Of a DNA stretch of 64,000 nucleotides, positions 15,242 through 24,211 are shown in pieces. Positions within the stretch are counted from its first letter, which is position 1; every line of letters starts with the position of its first letter. This stretch comes from CAZYBO01 sp964645205 (GTDB lineage Bacteria; Pseudomonadota; Alphaproteobacteria; Rickettsiales; SXRF01), in assembly GCA_964645205.1 (NCBI GenBank), contig CAZYBO010000004.1, forward strand, positions 248,001 through 312,000. The letters are read 5' to 3'. The position numbers and the translations under genes are program-made. The notes beneath the pieces are model-generated. The model ran no database searches, was not told the DNA's origin, and was given only the letters and a program-made list of their open reading frames with translations.

Positions 15242-16258
15242 ATGTCATCCCAGCATGTTACTGATATTGTTATCATTGGCGCAGGCCCCGTAGGGCTTTT
15301 CGCCGTTTTTGAGGCAGGGATGCTGAAAATGAAGGCGCATGTGGTCGATGCGCTGGACATGGTTGGCGGCCAGTGCGCCGCGCTCTACCCCGAAAAACCG
15401 ATTTACGATATTCCCGGCCACCCTTCCGTGCTGGCTTCCGAGCTGGTGGAAAAACTTTCGCAGCAAGCCGAGCCGTTTTCACCTACGTACCATCTGGGGC
15501 AACGGGTGGAGAAAGTGCAAAAAACGGATGCGGGTTTTACCGTCACCACATCGGCAAATAACGTTATTTCCTGCAAGGTTATTTTAATCGCCGCCGGGTG
15601 CGGCGCGTTCGGCCCCAACCGCCCGCCGCTTCCCGGTATCGAAGCCTACGAAGGCAAGAGCGTGTTCTATCTGGTGAACAAGCGCGAAGATTTTCGCGGC
15701 AAAAAAGTCGTGATCGCAGGCGGCGGCGACTCCGCCGTGGATTGGGCGATCTCGCTGGCCGAACTTACCGAAAAACTCTACGTCATCCACCGCCGCCCGA
15801 AATTCCGCTGTGCGCCTGAAAGTGCGTCCAAGCTGCAGGCGCTGGCCGATGCAGGCAAGATCGAGATGGTGATTCCGTATCAGTTGGCGCGCCTCGAAGG
15901 AACGAACGGCAAGCTGTCCAGCGTCGTCGTCGCCACCATGGAAGGCGACGAACGCGCCCTGCCCGCCGATATGCTGCTGCCGTTCTTCGGCCTGTCGATG
16001 GAACTCGGACCGATCGCCGACTGGGGATTGAACCTCACCAGCAACCATATCAGCGTCACGCAATCCACCTGCGAAACCTCCATGCCGGGCATTTTTGCCA
16101 TCGGTGACATCGCCACCTACGAAGGCAAGCTGAAACTCATCCTCAACGGCTTCGCGGAAGCGGCGATGGCCTGTCACGCCGCCTATAAGATCGTGCACCC
16201 CAACGAAGCGTTGCATTTTGAATATTCCACCACCAAAGGAGTTCCGGCAGCGGCATAA
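15242..16258 (+). CDS. Ferredoxin/flavodoxin-NADP(+) reductase, thioredoxin-reductase-like type
   Basis: Transfers electrons between NADPH and ferredoxin or flavodoxin. From ATG 15242 the protein is 338 residues: FAD motif IVIIGAGPVGLFAVFEAGML at the N-terminus, the GGQCAALYPEKPIYDIPG segment, a second nucleotide motif VVIAGGGDSAVDWAISLAEL, and IFAIGDIATYEGKLKLILNG near the end. The redox-active CxxC of true thioredoxin reductases is absent, which points to the FNR type found in Alphaproteobacteria and Bacillus (YumC). An in-frame start at 15173 is unlikely because it adds an unrelated 23 residues. First gene of a tight group with the YqhA-like gene and folD. Confidence 0.9.
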   Translation: MSSQHVTDIVIIGAGPVGLFAVFEAGMLKMKAHVVDALDMVGGQCAALYPEKPIYDIPGHPSVLASELVEKLSQQAEPFSPTYHLGQRVEKVQKTDAGFTVTTSANNVISCKVILIAAGCGAFGPNRPPLPGIEAYEGKSVFYLVNKREDFRGKKVVIAGGGDSAVDWAISLAELTEKLYVIHRRPKFRCAPESASKLQALADAGKIEMVIPYQLARLEGTNGKLSSVVVATMEGDERALPADMLLPFFGLSMELGPIADWGLNLTSNHISVTQSTCETSMPGIFAIGDIATYEGKLKLILNGFAEAAMACHAAYKIVHPNEALHFEYSTTKGVPAAA

Positions 16259-16260
16259 TT

Positions 16261-16782
16261 ATGACTAATCGTATCGAACGCACGCTTGAGAGAGGGTTAT
16301 TCGCCGGACGCTGGCTGATGGCACCGTTTTATATCGGGCTGACATTGGCGCTTGCCTTATTGTTGGTGAGTTTCGTGCAGGAATTACTGCATATGTTCGC
16401 CAATATCGGTCATTTCGGGCCGAATGAGGCCGTGCTTGCGGCGCTGTCCCTGATTGATCTGTCGCTCGCAGGCAACCTGCTGGTGATTGTGATTTTTTCC
16501 GGCTACGAAAATTTCGTCTCGAAGATGGATATCGGCGACAATAACGACGAGTTCGACTGGAAGGGCAAAGTGGATTTCTCCACCCTCAAGATGAAGCTCA
16601 TCGCCTCCATCGTTGCTATTTCGGGTATTCATCTGCTCAAAGTGTTCATGGATGTAAGCAAGGTACCCGAGCATGAAATCAAATGGATGGTGATCATCCA
16701 TGTGGTGTTCGTCGTCTCGGGCGTGCTGCTCGCGCTGATGGATATGCTTGCGGCAAGCGCGAAATCCATGAAGAAAGGTTAG
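16261..16782 (+). CDS. YqhA/UPF0114 (TIGR00645) family membrane protein
   Basis: 173 residues with four predicted membrane helices and the family N-terminus RTLERGLFAGRWLMAPFYIG. Function is unknown in the family. Only 2 bases separate it from the upstream reductase stop and 1 base from folD, so the three are one transcription unit. The loop NNDEFDWKGKVDFSTLKMKL is conserved in YqhA-like proteins. Confidence 0.88.
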   Translation: MTNRIERTLERGLFAGRWLMAPFYIGLTLALALLLVSFVQELLHMFANIGHFGPNEAVLAALSLIDLSLAGNLLVIVIFSGYENFVSKMDIGDNNDEFDWKGKVDFSTLKMKLIASIVAISGIHLLKVFMDVSKVPEHEIKWMVIIHVVFVVSGVLLALMDMLAASAKSMKKG

Positions 16783-16783
16783 C

Positions 16784-17647
16784 ATGGAAACGAAGCTGAT
16801 AGACGGCAAGGCGTTCGCGGCAAACTTACGCGCAGACATCGCCGCGCGGGTCGAAAAACTCAAGGCTTCACGCAAGATTATCCCCGGCCTTGCGGTCATC
16901 CTTGTCGGTGAAAATCCCGCCAGCGAAGTCTATGTGCGCAACAAGGGTAAGCAAACGCGCGAAGCGGGCATGAATTCATACGAATATACGCTGCCTGATT
17001 CGGTGAGCGAAGCCGATCTGCTGGCGAAAATCCAGCAGCTTAATAACGATAGCAACGTACATGGTATATTGGTGCAACTCCCCTTGCCCGCGCATATCAG
17101 CGAATCGGCGGTCATCCAGTCCATTCACCCCGATAAGGATGTGGACGGGTTCCATGTGATCAATGCCGGGAAACTGGCCACCGGGCAGGACGGCTTCGTG
17201 CCGTGCACACCGCTGGGCTGCCTGATGCTGCTGCGCGACACGGTGGGTACTCTTTCCGGCAAGCACGCCGCGGTAGTCGGCCGGTCGAATATTGTCGGCA
17301 AGCCGATGGCGCAGCTTTTATTAAAGGAAAGCTGCACGGTTACCATCGCGCATTCCAAAACCAAAAACCTGGCCGAGCTATTGAAGCATGCGGACATCGT
17401 AGTCGCCGCCGTCGGCCGCGCCGAGATGATCAAAGGCGCATGGCTAAAGCCGGGCGCTGTGGTCATCGACGTGGGGATAAATCGTCTAAGCCTGCCTGAC
17501 GGCAAAACAAAATTGGTAGGCGACGTCGATTTACAAAGCTGCATGGGTATCGCATCCGCCATCACCCCCGTACCCGGCGGCGTAGGCCCGATGACCATCG
17601 CCTGCCTGCTGGAAAATACGCTGAAGGCGGCGACATTGACGATTTAA
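16784..17647 (+). CDS. folD: Methylenetetrahydrofolate dehydrogenase / methenyltetrahydrofolate cyclohydrolase
   Basis: Bifunctional cytosolic enzyme interconverting 5,10-methylene-, methenyl- and 10-formyl-tetrahydrofolate, supplying one-carbon units for purines and formyl-Met. 287 residues, the usual size. Signatures: YVRNKGKQTREAGM with the catalytic lysine (about 55), ILVQLPLPAH, KDVDGFHVINAGKLATG, PCTPLGCLMLL, the NADP-binding VVGRSNIVGKPMAQLLL, and PVPGGVGPMTIACLLENT. Third gene of the group begun at 15242. Confidence 0.96.
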   Translation: METKLIDGKAFAANLRADIAARVEKLKASRKIIPGLAVILVGENPASEVYVRNKGKQTREAGMNSYEYTLPDSVSEADLLAKIQQLNNDSNVHGILVQLPLPAHISESAVIQSIHPDKDVDGFHVINAGKLATGQDGFVPCTPLGCLMLLRDTVGTLSGKHAAVVGRSNIVGKPMAQLLLKESCTVTIAHSKTKNLAELLKHADIVVAAVGRAEMIKGAWLKPGAVVIDVGINRLSLPDGKTKLVGDVDLQSCMGIASAITPVPGGVGPMTIACLLENTLKAATLTI

Positions 17648-17657
17648 GAGAGAAAAG

Positions 17658-18326
17658 ATGCACTATTTACACAAAATAGCCCTTATAAACCGAAAAGCAG
17701 GGCTATTTTTGGCATGCTTCGCAGCAATTTTTCTCTTCTCTATCTATCTTTACACTAAGCCACCCACAATATCTGTCTATTTTATGGGTGATTCCATAAC
17801 GCGCGGCGCTTTCAAAGCCAATAAACATCGCAAACCCGATTACACGGAATGGGTGGAAAAATATTACGGTGTAAAAAACGTCTCTTACACCAACGGTGGG
17901 AAGAACGGCGCGGAAGCGATCAAGGAGCAGCATGAACTGGATGGACTGCTGGCGCGTTTTACCACTGCCACGCACTGGACATTAGCGTTTGGTACAAATG
18001 ACGTGGCGAGGAATCGTGTGCCGCCGGAACGATTTAAACATGCTATGAAAACAATGGCGCAAAAAATAATCGCGGCGGGGAAAACCCCGATAATCCCAAC
18101 TATTCCCTATACCGCGGATCCGAGATTCGCCGATATTCCCGTCTACAATCAGCTTATACAGGAAATAAACGAAGAGCTTTCGTTACGTCCCGGCCCGGAT
18201 TTGTATAGCTGGTTCAAGGAGCATCCGGAGGAATTATCGCCGGACGGAGTACATCCGAGCAACAAGGGGGATGTGTCCGTCATGCGTTTGTGGGCGGAAG
18301 CGCTGGCGTTTGTGTATCGCCAATAA
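17658..18326 (+). CDS. SGNH/GDSL-family hydrolase, membrane-anchored
   Basis: 222 residues. An N-terminal hydrophobic helix (about 12-32) anchors or exports it. The SGNH blocks follow in order: GDSITRGAF with the nucleophile serine (about 46), a glycine-containing block, AFGTNDVARN (about 110) and SPDGVHPSNKG with the Asp-x-x-His pair near 197. Such enzymes are esterases or lipases, and some act on acylated cell-wall or polysaccharide substrates; the substrate here is not indicated. It follows folD by 10 bases and converges on mltG. Confidence 0.85.
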   Translation: MHYLHKIALINRKAGLFLACFAAIFLFSIYLYTKPPTISVYFMGDSITRGAFKANKHRKPDYTEWVEKYYGVKNVSYTNGGKNGAEAIKEQHELDGLLARFTTATHWTLAFGTNDVARNRVPPERFKHAMKTMAQKIIAAGKTPIIPTIPYTADPRFADIPVYNQLIQEINEELSLRPGPDLYSWFKEHPEELSPDGVHPSNKGDVSVMRLWAEALAFVYRQ

Positions 18327-18329
18327 GCG

Positions 18330-19319
18330 TTATTTCTTCGCCTTAAGCGCCTTCCTATATTCCCGCACATTCTCATTATGCCCGGCATAGGTGCGGGAAA
18401 AATTGTGGCCGCCGGTGCCGGTGGCAACGAAATAGAGATAATCGGTTTCCGGAGGGTTGAGCGTTGCTTCCAGCGCATCGCGGCCGGGATTGGCGATGGG
18501 ACCTGGCGGCAAGCCAAGGTTTTTATAGGTATTATACGGTGAAGCATACGACAGGTCGCTCCCCATCAGCGGCCTCCCGAGCGGCGCGCCCTTGTCTTTT
18601 TCGATCGCATAGATCACCGTCGGGTCGGTCTGGAGTTTCATGCCCTTCCTCAGCCGGTTGATAAATACCGACGCCACGCGCCCGCGCTCGTCGGGCACGC
18701 CGGTTTCTTTTTCCACGATCGAGGCGAGGATCACGGCATGCATGGGCGATTCCAGCGGCAGTCCCTGCTGGCGTTTTTCCCATAGCTGCGCCAGTGTTTC
18801 TTCCATGCCCGTGCGCATGCGGTTGATCATATCCTGCCGCGTGTCACCGTAGGTGTAATGGTAGGTTTGCGGCAGCAGGCTGCCTTCTTCCAGATTTCCG
18901 GTGATTTCACCTTCGAGCATTTTTTCAGCATCGAGCATTGTCTTGATCTGCGAGACGGTGAGGCCTTCGGGCACGGTAATGCGGTGCACCACGACCTGCC
19001 CCTCGGCGATCATGCTCATGATCAGGCGCGGCGAAATGAAGGCGGAGAATTTATATTCGCCGGATTTGAATTTGCGCGCATCTCCCTGTAGAACGGCAAT
19101 CGTCTTGAACATCCAGCCGTTGCGGATAACGCCCTGCTCTTCCATCTGATCGACGATGGCGATAAATCCGGTGCCACGTTTGAAAAGCAAGGTTTTAGGC
19201 TCGCTTAGAGGCCCTTGCCCGTTATAGTAACTGTAACCGAAAGCCAGCAAGCTGCATGACAGCAACACGGCGCTGGCGATTCCCATCGTCAGCCTGCGTT
19301 TTGTTTTTTCGGAGAGCAT
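18330..19319 (-). CDS. mltG: Endolytic murein transglycosylase MltG
   Basis: Inner-membrane lytic transglycosylase that cuts nascent glycan strands and may end their synthesis. 329 residues: an N-terminal membrane helix (about 10-30), a LysM-like region (GLTVSQIKTMLDAEKML), and the YceG catalytic domain with the key glutamate in ILASIVEKETGVPDERGRVA and NRLRKGMKLQTDPTVIYAI. Its start overlaps the fabF stop (TGATG), so it is the last gene of the fab operon, an arrangement seen in many Alphaproteobacteria. Confidence 0.95.
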   Translation of the reverse strand: MLSEKTKRRLTMGIASAVLLSCSLLAFGYSYYNGQGPLSEPKTLLFKRGTGFIAIVDQMEEQGVIRNGWMFKTIAVLQGDARKFKSGEYKFSAFISPRLIMSMIAEGQVVVHRITVPEGLTVSQIKTMLDAEKMLEGEITGNLEEGSLLPQTYHYTYGDTRQDMINRMRTGMEETLAQLWEKRQQGLPLESPMHAVILASIVEKETGVPDERGRVASVFINRLRKGMKLQTDPTVIYAIEKDKGAPLGRPLMGSDLSYASPYNTYKNLGLPPGPIANPGRDALEATLNPPETDYLYFVATGTGGHNFSRTYAGHNENVREYRKALKAKK

Positions 19320-20575
19320 CAGATCCGTTTAAAAATCAACGAGGCGTTTGTACCGCCGAACCCGAAGGAGTTGGACAGCGCGGCATTAATCGTGCGTTTT
19401 TTAGCAGTGTGGGCGACGAGATCGAGGTCGCAGCCGTCGGACGGATCGTCGAGATTGAGCGTGGGCGGCGCCACACCGTCATGCACGGCGAGGATGGAGA
19501 AAATCGCTTCCACCGCCCCGGCAGCGCCGAGCAGGTGGCCGATGGCCGATTTGGTGGACGACATGGAAAGTTTGTACGCATGGTCGCCGAACAGGTTTTT
19601 CACCGCATGCAGCTCCAGCTCGTCGCCCAACGGCGTGGAAGTGCCGTGCGCGTTGATATAATCGATGTCGGTGGTGTTCAACTGCGCGCGCTTGAGCGCC
19701 GCCTGCATTGCACGGTACGCGCCTTCATGCCCCGGCGCCGGCGCCGTGATGTGGTATGCGTCACCCGACAGGCCGTAGCCGACGATTTCGGCATAGATTT
19801 TTGCGCCGCGCCTTTTGGCATGCTCATATTCTTCGAGCACGACGACGCCTGCGCCTTCGCCCATCACGAACCCGTCGCGACCTTTGTCCCACGGGCGGGA
19901 GGCTTTGGACGGCGTGTCGTTAAAGCCGGTGGAGAGTGCGCGCGCGGCGGCAAACCCTGCGATCCCGGTACGGCAGATGGCTGCTTCCGCGCCGCCTGCC
20001 ACCATCACATCAGCATCGCCGATCTGAATCAGGCGCGACGCATCGCCGATAGCATGCGCGCCGGTGGAACATGCGGTCACGACCGAGTGGTTAGGCCCCT
20101 TGAAGCCGTATTTGATGGAAAGCTGACCGGACGCAAGGTTGATCAGGCACGCGGGAATGAAAAACGGGCTGACGCGCTTCGTGCCTTTTTCGTTGATGAG
20201 CAGCACGGTTTCTTCGATGGCGCGCAAGCCGCCGATGCCGGAGCCGATCATCACGCCGGTGCGCTGGCGCGATTCGTCGTCTTCCGGTTTCCAGCCTGAA
20301 TCTTCCACGGCCTGCGTAGCCGCGCCCATGGCGAAATGGATAAAATCATCCATTTTCTTCTGCTCTTTGGGCAGGATGTAATCGTCGGGATTGAACTGAC
20401 CCGGCTCCGTGCCGCGCGGCACTTCACCCGCGACCTTCGCAGGAAGTTCGCCCGTGTCGAAATGGGTGATGGGGCCGAGGCCGGAGCGCGAGGCGAGGAT
20501 ATTATCCCACGTCGTCTTGACACCGCAACCCAGCGGTGTAACCAGACCAAGCCCTGTGACGACGACGCGTCTCAT
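19319..20575 (-). CDS. fabF: 3-oxoacyl-[acyl-carrier-protein] synthase II
   Basis: Elongating condensing enzyme of type II fatty-acid synthesis, cytosolic. 418 residues, the usual length. The Cys-His-His triad is visible: VTACSTGAHAIGD (about 167), NAHGTSTPLGDELE (about 307) and KSAIGHLLGAAGAVEAIF (about 344). N-terminus RRVVVTGLGLVTPLGCGVKT is typical. 17 bases downstream of acpP. Confidence 0.97.
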   Translation of the reverse strand: MRRVVVTGLGLVTPLGCGVKTTWDNILASRSGLGPITHFDTGELPAKVAGEVPRGTEPGQFNPDDYILPKEQKKMDDFIHFAMGAATQAVEDSGWKPEDDESRQRTGVMIGSGIGGLRAIEETVLLINEKGTKRVSPFFIPACLINLASGQLSIKYGFKGPNHSVVTACSTGAHAIGDASRLIQIGDADVMVAGGAEAAICRTGIAGFAAARALSTGFNDTPSKASRPWDKGRDGFVMGEGAGVVVLEEYEHAKRRGAKIYAEIVGYGLSGDAYHITAPAPGHEGAYRAMQAALKRAQLNTTDIDYINAHGTSTPLGDELELHAVKNLFGDHAYKLSMSSTKSAIGHLLGAAGAVEAIFSILAVHDGVAPPTLNLDDPSDGCDLDLVAHTAKKRTINAALSNSFGFGGTNASLIFKRI

Positions 20576-20592
20576 GCAAAATGACGGATGGA

Positions 20593-20835
20593 TTAAGCGG
20601 CTTTAGCGTGCTGCTGGATGTAGCTGATAGCATCCTGCAGGGTGAGGATCTTTTCAGCGGCATCATCGGGAATTTCGATGTTGAATTCTTCTTCAAACGC
20701 CATGACCAGCTCGACGGTGTCGAGGCTATCGGCGCCGAGATCGTCAATGAAGCTGGCTTCCGGCACTGCTTTTGCAGCATCGACACCGAGATGTTCAACT
20801 ACGATTTTCTTCACGCGTTCAGCAATATCAGTCAT
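20593..20835 (-). CDS. acpP: Acyl carrier protein
   Basis: Carries growing acyl chains on a phosphopantetheine arm. 80 residues, acidic, with the attachment serine in DDLGADSLDTVELVMAFEEE. Start taken at ATG 20833-20835, with AAGGA 8 bases upstream; an ATG three codons earlier overlaps that ribosome site. Followed directly by fabF. Confidence 0.97.
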   Translation of the reverse strand: MTDIAERVKKIVVEHLGVDAAKAVPEASFIDDLGADSLDTVELVMAFEEEFNIEIPDDAAEKILTLQDAISYIQQHAKAA

Positions 20836-20960
20836 GATGTCCATCCTTTATTAATTGCGATCAGTAGAGGCCGAGACAATAACCATCCCGATTGAAACGT
20901 CAAGCTACAAAACGCCTATGCAGCGGTGGTAACATAAGCGGCTGGGTTTGGCTAGTAAAT

Positions 20961-21037
20961 TAAGGCATTAGGCATTAGGCAACGGCTATGGGGGAAAGTT
21001 CTTTTTTACTTAAACCTAATGCCTAATAGCTAATGCC
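20961..21037. repeat. Palindrome of repeated GGCATTA words between fabG and acpP
   Basis: Left arm contains GGCATTAGGCATTAGG (ATTAGGCATTAGG at 20967-20979), and the right arm its complement CCTAATGCCTAAT (21015-21027) plus a further TAATGCC. A 35-base AT-rich centre lies between. The arms would form a hairpin inside the fab operon, ending 3 bases from the fabG stop. The same word family recurs at 36701-36789. No coding capacity. Confidence 0.7.
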
Positions 21038-21040
21038 TCC

Positions 21041-21778
21041 CTACCCCATATACATTCCGCCGTTCACATGCAGCGTCTGCCCGGTAATATAAGCAGCTTC
21101 GTCGCTGGATAAAAACAATGCGCCCGCCGCGATGTCGTCGGAACTTCCCATGCGGCCGAGCGGAATATTGCTTTCGATGCGCGCTTTCTGCTCGGTGTTC
21201 AGCACTTCCGTCATCTGCGTGGCGATAAATCCAGGCGCGATACAGTTGACCGTAATGCCGCGCGAGGCGACTTCCTGCGCCAGCGATTTGCTCATGGCGG
21301 TAAGCCCGCCCTTGGACGCGCAATAGTTCGCCTGACCGGGATTGCCCGTCCAGCCGACCACCGACGTAATATAAATAATACGCCCGAAACGGCGCTTGAT
21401 CATGCCGCGCATGGCGGCGCGCGATAATTTAAAACTGGCGGTTAAATTCACGTCGATCACCTGCTGCCATTCTTCGTCTTTCATGCGCAGCGTGAGATTG
21501 TCTTTGGTGACGCCGGCATTGCAGATGAGTATGTCGAGACCACCGAGTTTTTCTTCCGCTTCCTTGATGAGGGTTTCCACCGTATCAAGTTTGGACAGGT
21601 CGCAGGCGATAGGTACGGCGCGTTCGCCGAATGAGGCAACCAACGATTCCAGCTTCTCGATTTTGCTGCCCGAAACCGCGACGCTCGCGCCAGCCGCATG
21701 CAGTTTTTTTGCGATTGCGCCGCCGATGCCGCCGCTTGCGCCAGTGATGAGTGCTTTTTTACCGTTCAGTGTAAACAT
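21041..21778 (-). CDS. fabG: 3-oxoacyl-[acyl-carrier-protein] reductase
   Basis: NADPH-dependent reduction of 3-oxoacyl-ACP in fatty-acid elongation. 245 residues from ATG 21776-21778 (MFTLNGKKALITG); the frame extends upstream to 21919 but that segment is arginine/cysteine-rich and unlike the family. Short-chain dehydrogenase motifs: TGASGGIGGAIAK, the NNAG-equivalent ICNAGVT, catalytic serine in YITSVVGWTG, and YCASKGG with tyrosine and lysine. C-terminal GGMYMG is typical of FabG. Confidence 0.96.
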   Translation of the reverse strand: MFTLNGKKALITGASGGIGGAIAKKLHAAGASVAVSGSKIEKLESLVASFGERAVPIACDLSKLDTVETLIKEAEEKLGGLDILICNAGVTKDNLTLRMKDEEWQQVIDVNLTASFKLSRAAMRGMIKRRFGRIIYITSVVGWTGNPGQANYCASKGGLTAMSKSLAQEVASRGITVNCIAPGFIATQMTEVLNTEQKARIESNIPLGRMGSSDDIAAGALFLSSDEAAYITGQTLHVNGGMYMG

Positions 21779-21827
21779 GCAACGCTTATAACGGCATTTG
21801 CAGCATGATGGCAAGTATGAAGTCGGA

Positions 21828-22220
21828 TTAACGCACCGCTGCGGATTGCGCTTTGAGCGTTTTTTCAACCGCACCATCGACCTTGCGCAGAAACGCCTCA
21901 GCCCCTTTTTTACCGACATTCAACCGTTCCGTAAGCAGCCACGCCGCATGTTCGCGGGTATCCGACGTTACCTGCTTGTAGTTCGTATCATTGCCGCCTG
22001 CGCCCTGCTGCTGCACCAGCCGCTCGATATACTCATCGAGTTGGCGGGTGAGCACATCGCCGAAATGCGGAATAACGTATTTTCCTTCGGTGCCACCGCC
22101 TGCACGCTGCGCCAGCTTTTTGACAAGCGCCGCAGTGTGCCGCGCCACTACGGTCTTCGCGTCTACAGCCAGCACTTCAGGATCGCGCGCCGTCTTTTCC
22201 ACCCATTTTTTAGTTGTCAT
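21828..22220 (-). CDS. Protein of unknown function, paralogue of the adjacent gene (fab operon)
   Basis: 130 residues, predicted largely helical and soluble. Its C-terminal half, YKQVTSDTREHAAWLLTERL then NVGKKGAEAFLRKVD, aligns by eye with the same region of the next protein upstream. The shared positions are YK..T...R..A.W.L......N.GK..A..FL.K.D, so the pair arose by duplication. Located between fabG and gene 22239 on the same strand. No recognised family, signal or membrane helix. A role in lipid metabolism is suggested only by position. Confidence 0.7.
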   Translation of the reverse strand: MTTKKWVEKTARDPEVLAVDAKTVVARHTAALVKKLAQRAGGGTEGKYVIPHFGDVLTRQLDEYIERLVQQQGAGGNDTNYKQVTSDTREHAAWLLTERLNVGKKGAEAFLRKVDGAVEKTLKAQSAAVR

Positions 22221-22238
22221 AGATGCCGATCAACCTTG

Positions 22239-22649
22239 CTATCTTGCAGCAGAGTGTTTTTTGTAAGGCGCAAGCGCACCGTCAATGATCGTGTCCGCCT
22301 TTTTAAGAAACTCCTTCGCTACCGCTTTCCCTGCATTCATCGTACTTTCGCCTTCGAGATACCACTGTGCGACGGCGCGCTCCTCTTTCGTTTGTTCCTT
22401 GTACGCCGCAAGATCAACATTGGCATTAAGGCCGATTTCTTCGTGAACGCGCCTGCTTGCGTACAGTTCGAGCTGCTCTTCGAGTTTCGCGCTGAAATGC
22501 TCAATATTAAATTTTTCTTTCCCGCCTTCAGTCACGCGGCTGACCACATCCTTGGTGAGTTTAACGGTTTTTTCTTGCAAGGAAGCGGCTATCCCTCCGA
22601 TTACATCGTCAAGTTTTATGCTTTTGGTATCTGGTTTCTCTTTAGCCAT
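22239..22649 (-). CDS. Protein of unknown function, paralogue of the adjacent gene (fab operon)
   Basis: 136 residues, charged and helical (MAKEKPDTKSIKLDDVIGG). The C-terminal region YKEQTKEERAVAQWYLEGES then TMNAGKAVAKEFLKKAD matches the neighbour at 21828. A strong ribosome site, AGGAG, precedes the ATG. It sits 19 bases downstream of fabD in an operon that otherwise holds only fatty-acid synthesis genes. Function unknown. Confidence 0.72.
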   Translation of the reverse strand: MAKEKPDTKSIKLDDVIGGIAASLQEKTVKLTKDVVSRVTEGGKEKFNIEHFSAKLEEQLELYASRRVHEEIGLNANVDLAAYKEQTKEERAVAQWYLEGESTMNAGKAVAKEFLKKADTIIDGALAPYKKHSAAR

Positions 22650-22668
22650 GCTATCTCCTGTTATCGTA

Positions 22669-23610
22669 TTACTCTGCCTTCACGAACGCATCTAAATCCG
22701 CGGGCACGCCGACATTGAGCAGCGCAGCATTCGGGCAGATGCGCTTGGCGAGACCGGAGAGCACTTTGCCCGCACCGATTTCGATGAAGGTGGTGACGCC
22801 CTGCGAGTCCATATATTGCATCGATTCACGCCAGCGCACCATGCCGGTCACCTGATCGACGAGCAGCCTGCGCAGCGTTTCGGGATTGCTTTCCGCGCGT
22901 GCGGTCACGTTGGTGACGACCGGTACGCACGGCGCGCCGAACTTTGCCGCCGAGAGGGCTTCTTCCATCACGCCGGAAGCCGGAGCCATCAGCGGGCAGT
23001 GGAACGGGGCGCTTACTTCAAGCAATATGGCGCGCTTGGCACCTTTCGCCTTGGCAATATCAAGTGCGCGCTCGACGGCGGCGCGGGTGCCGCTTACCAC
23101 CACCTGCCCGGGAGCGTTATCGTTGGCGACCGCGCATATATCGCCCTGCGCGGCTTCGGCGGCGATTTCCGCAGCCACCGGATAATCCACGCCGAGCAGC
23201 GCGGCCATCGCGCCGCGTCCGGGCGGCACGGCCTGTTGCATGGATTTACCGCGCAGGCGCAATAAGCGTGCGGCTTCACTGACAGACAGCGCACCGGCGG
23301 CGGCCAGCGCCGTATATTCCCCGAGCGAGTGCCCGGCTACGAATTTAGCCTGCGTGGGAATATCGAACCCGGTTTCGCCCTGCAATACCCGCAGCGCGGC
23401 GATAGATGTCGCCATCAAAGCGGGCTGGGCGTTTTCGGTCAGGGTAAGCTGATCCTGCGGGCCGTTGAATATCAGCGCGGAAAGTTTTTCGCCCAGCGCC
23501 GCGTCAACCTCGTCGAAAACGGCGCGGGCTGCCGGAAAACGGTCGGCCAGCTCCTTGCCCATGCCGACGATTTGCGAGCCCTGTCCGGGGAAAATCAATG
23601 CTGTATTCAT
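22669..23610 (-). CDS. fabD: Malonyl-CoA:ACP transacylase
   Basis: Loads malonyl groups from CoA onto ACP. 313 residues from ATG 23608-23610 (MNTALIFPGQGSQ), with AAAGGA upstream; the frame is open to 23643 but that would bury the ribosome site. Motifs: FPGQGSQIVGMG, the nucleophile serine in VAGHSLGEYTALAA (about 92), and the histidine in VSAPFHCPLM (about 200). First gene of the fab operon; divergent from rpsF across 182 bases, where the promoters of both should lie. Confidence 0.96.
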   Translation of the reverse strand: MNTALIFPGQGSQIVGMGKELADRFPAARAVFDEVDAALGEKLSALIFNGPQDQLTLTENAQPALMATSIAALRVLQGETGFDIPTQAKFVAGHSLGEYTALAAAGALSVSEAARLLRLRGKSMQQAVPPGRGAMAALLGVDYPVAAEIAAEAAQGDICAVANDNAPGQVVVSGTRAAVERALDIAKAKGAKRAILLEVSAPFHCPLMAPASGVMEEALSAAKFGAPCVPVVTNVTARAESNPETLRRLLVDQVTGMVRWRESMQYMDSQGVTTFIEIGAGKVLSGLAKRICPNAALLNVGVPADLDAFVKAE

Positions 23611-23792
23611 AATCCGTCCTTTGGTGCGAAGTGGTTTTTTCATAATTTTCTAAGGCAAGCTGCGATTATTAACCGATTGTTACATTTTACGCAACAATTC
23701 CGCTTGCTTTCCGGGGAAAAAAGGCTATTAGTTATAACCCTTTTTATGGGTAAGCGTGTATTGCGCTTTATATTTCAGGAGCTTATTAGAAA

Positions 23793-24197
23793 ATGCCGCT
23801 TTACGAAAGCACTATTATCGCACGTCAGGATCTTTCCCGTCAGGACGTCACCAAGATTGTCGACTCCCTCTGCGCCATCATCGAGCAGGGCGGCGGCAAG
23901 ATTGTTAAAAACGAATATTGGGGTCTGCGCACGCTGGCGTACAAGATCGAAAAACACCGCAAAGGCCACTACGCCATGCTGGGTATCGACGCTTCGCCCG
24001 CAGCCATTAAAGAAATGGAACGCAACGTCCGCATCAACGAAGACATCGTTCGCGCGCTGACCATCCGTGTAGACGCGCTCGACGAAGCGCCGTCGGTCAT
24101 GCTGCAGCAGGCGCGCGGCCGCGATGAATCCTATGCATCCGATGACATGCCGCCTGTGGCCATTGCTGCGGCAGGCTCCGTCAGCGAAGCTATTTAA
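23793..24197 (+). CDS. rpsF: 30S ribosomal protein bS6
   Basis: 134 residues; N-terminus MPLYESTIIARQDLSRQDV and IVKNEYWGLRTLAYKIEKHRKGHY are diagnostic. Binds S18 and 16S rRNA in the small-subunit platform. First gene of rpsF-rpsR-DUF2232-rplI, the usual alphaproteobacterial order. AGGAG lies 11 bases before the start. The tail is alanine-rich. Confidence 0.97.
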   Translation: MPLYESTIIARQDLSRQDVTKIVDSLCAIIEQGGGKIVKNEYWGLRTLAYKIEKHRKGHYAMLGIDASPAAIKEMERNVRINEDIVRALTIRVDALDEAPSVMLQQARGRDESYASDDMPPVAIAAAGSVSEAI

Positions 24198-24211
24198 GTA
24201 AGGAACGAGCC

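Noticed and set aside
23701..23740. Promoter for rpsF (TTGCTT ... TATTAG)
   Set aside because: Both boxes and the spacer are too poor to support a call over the A-T-rich background.
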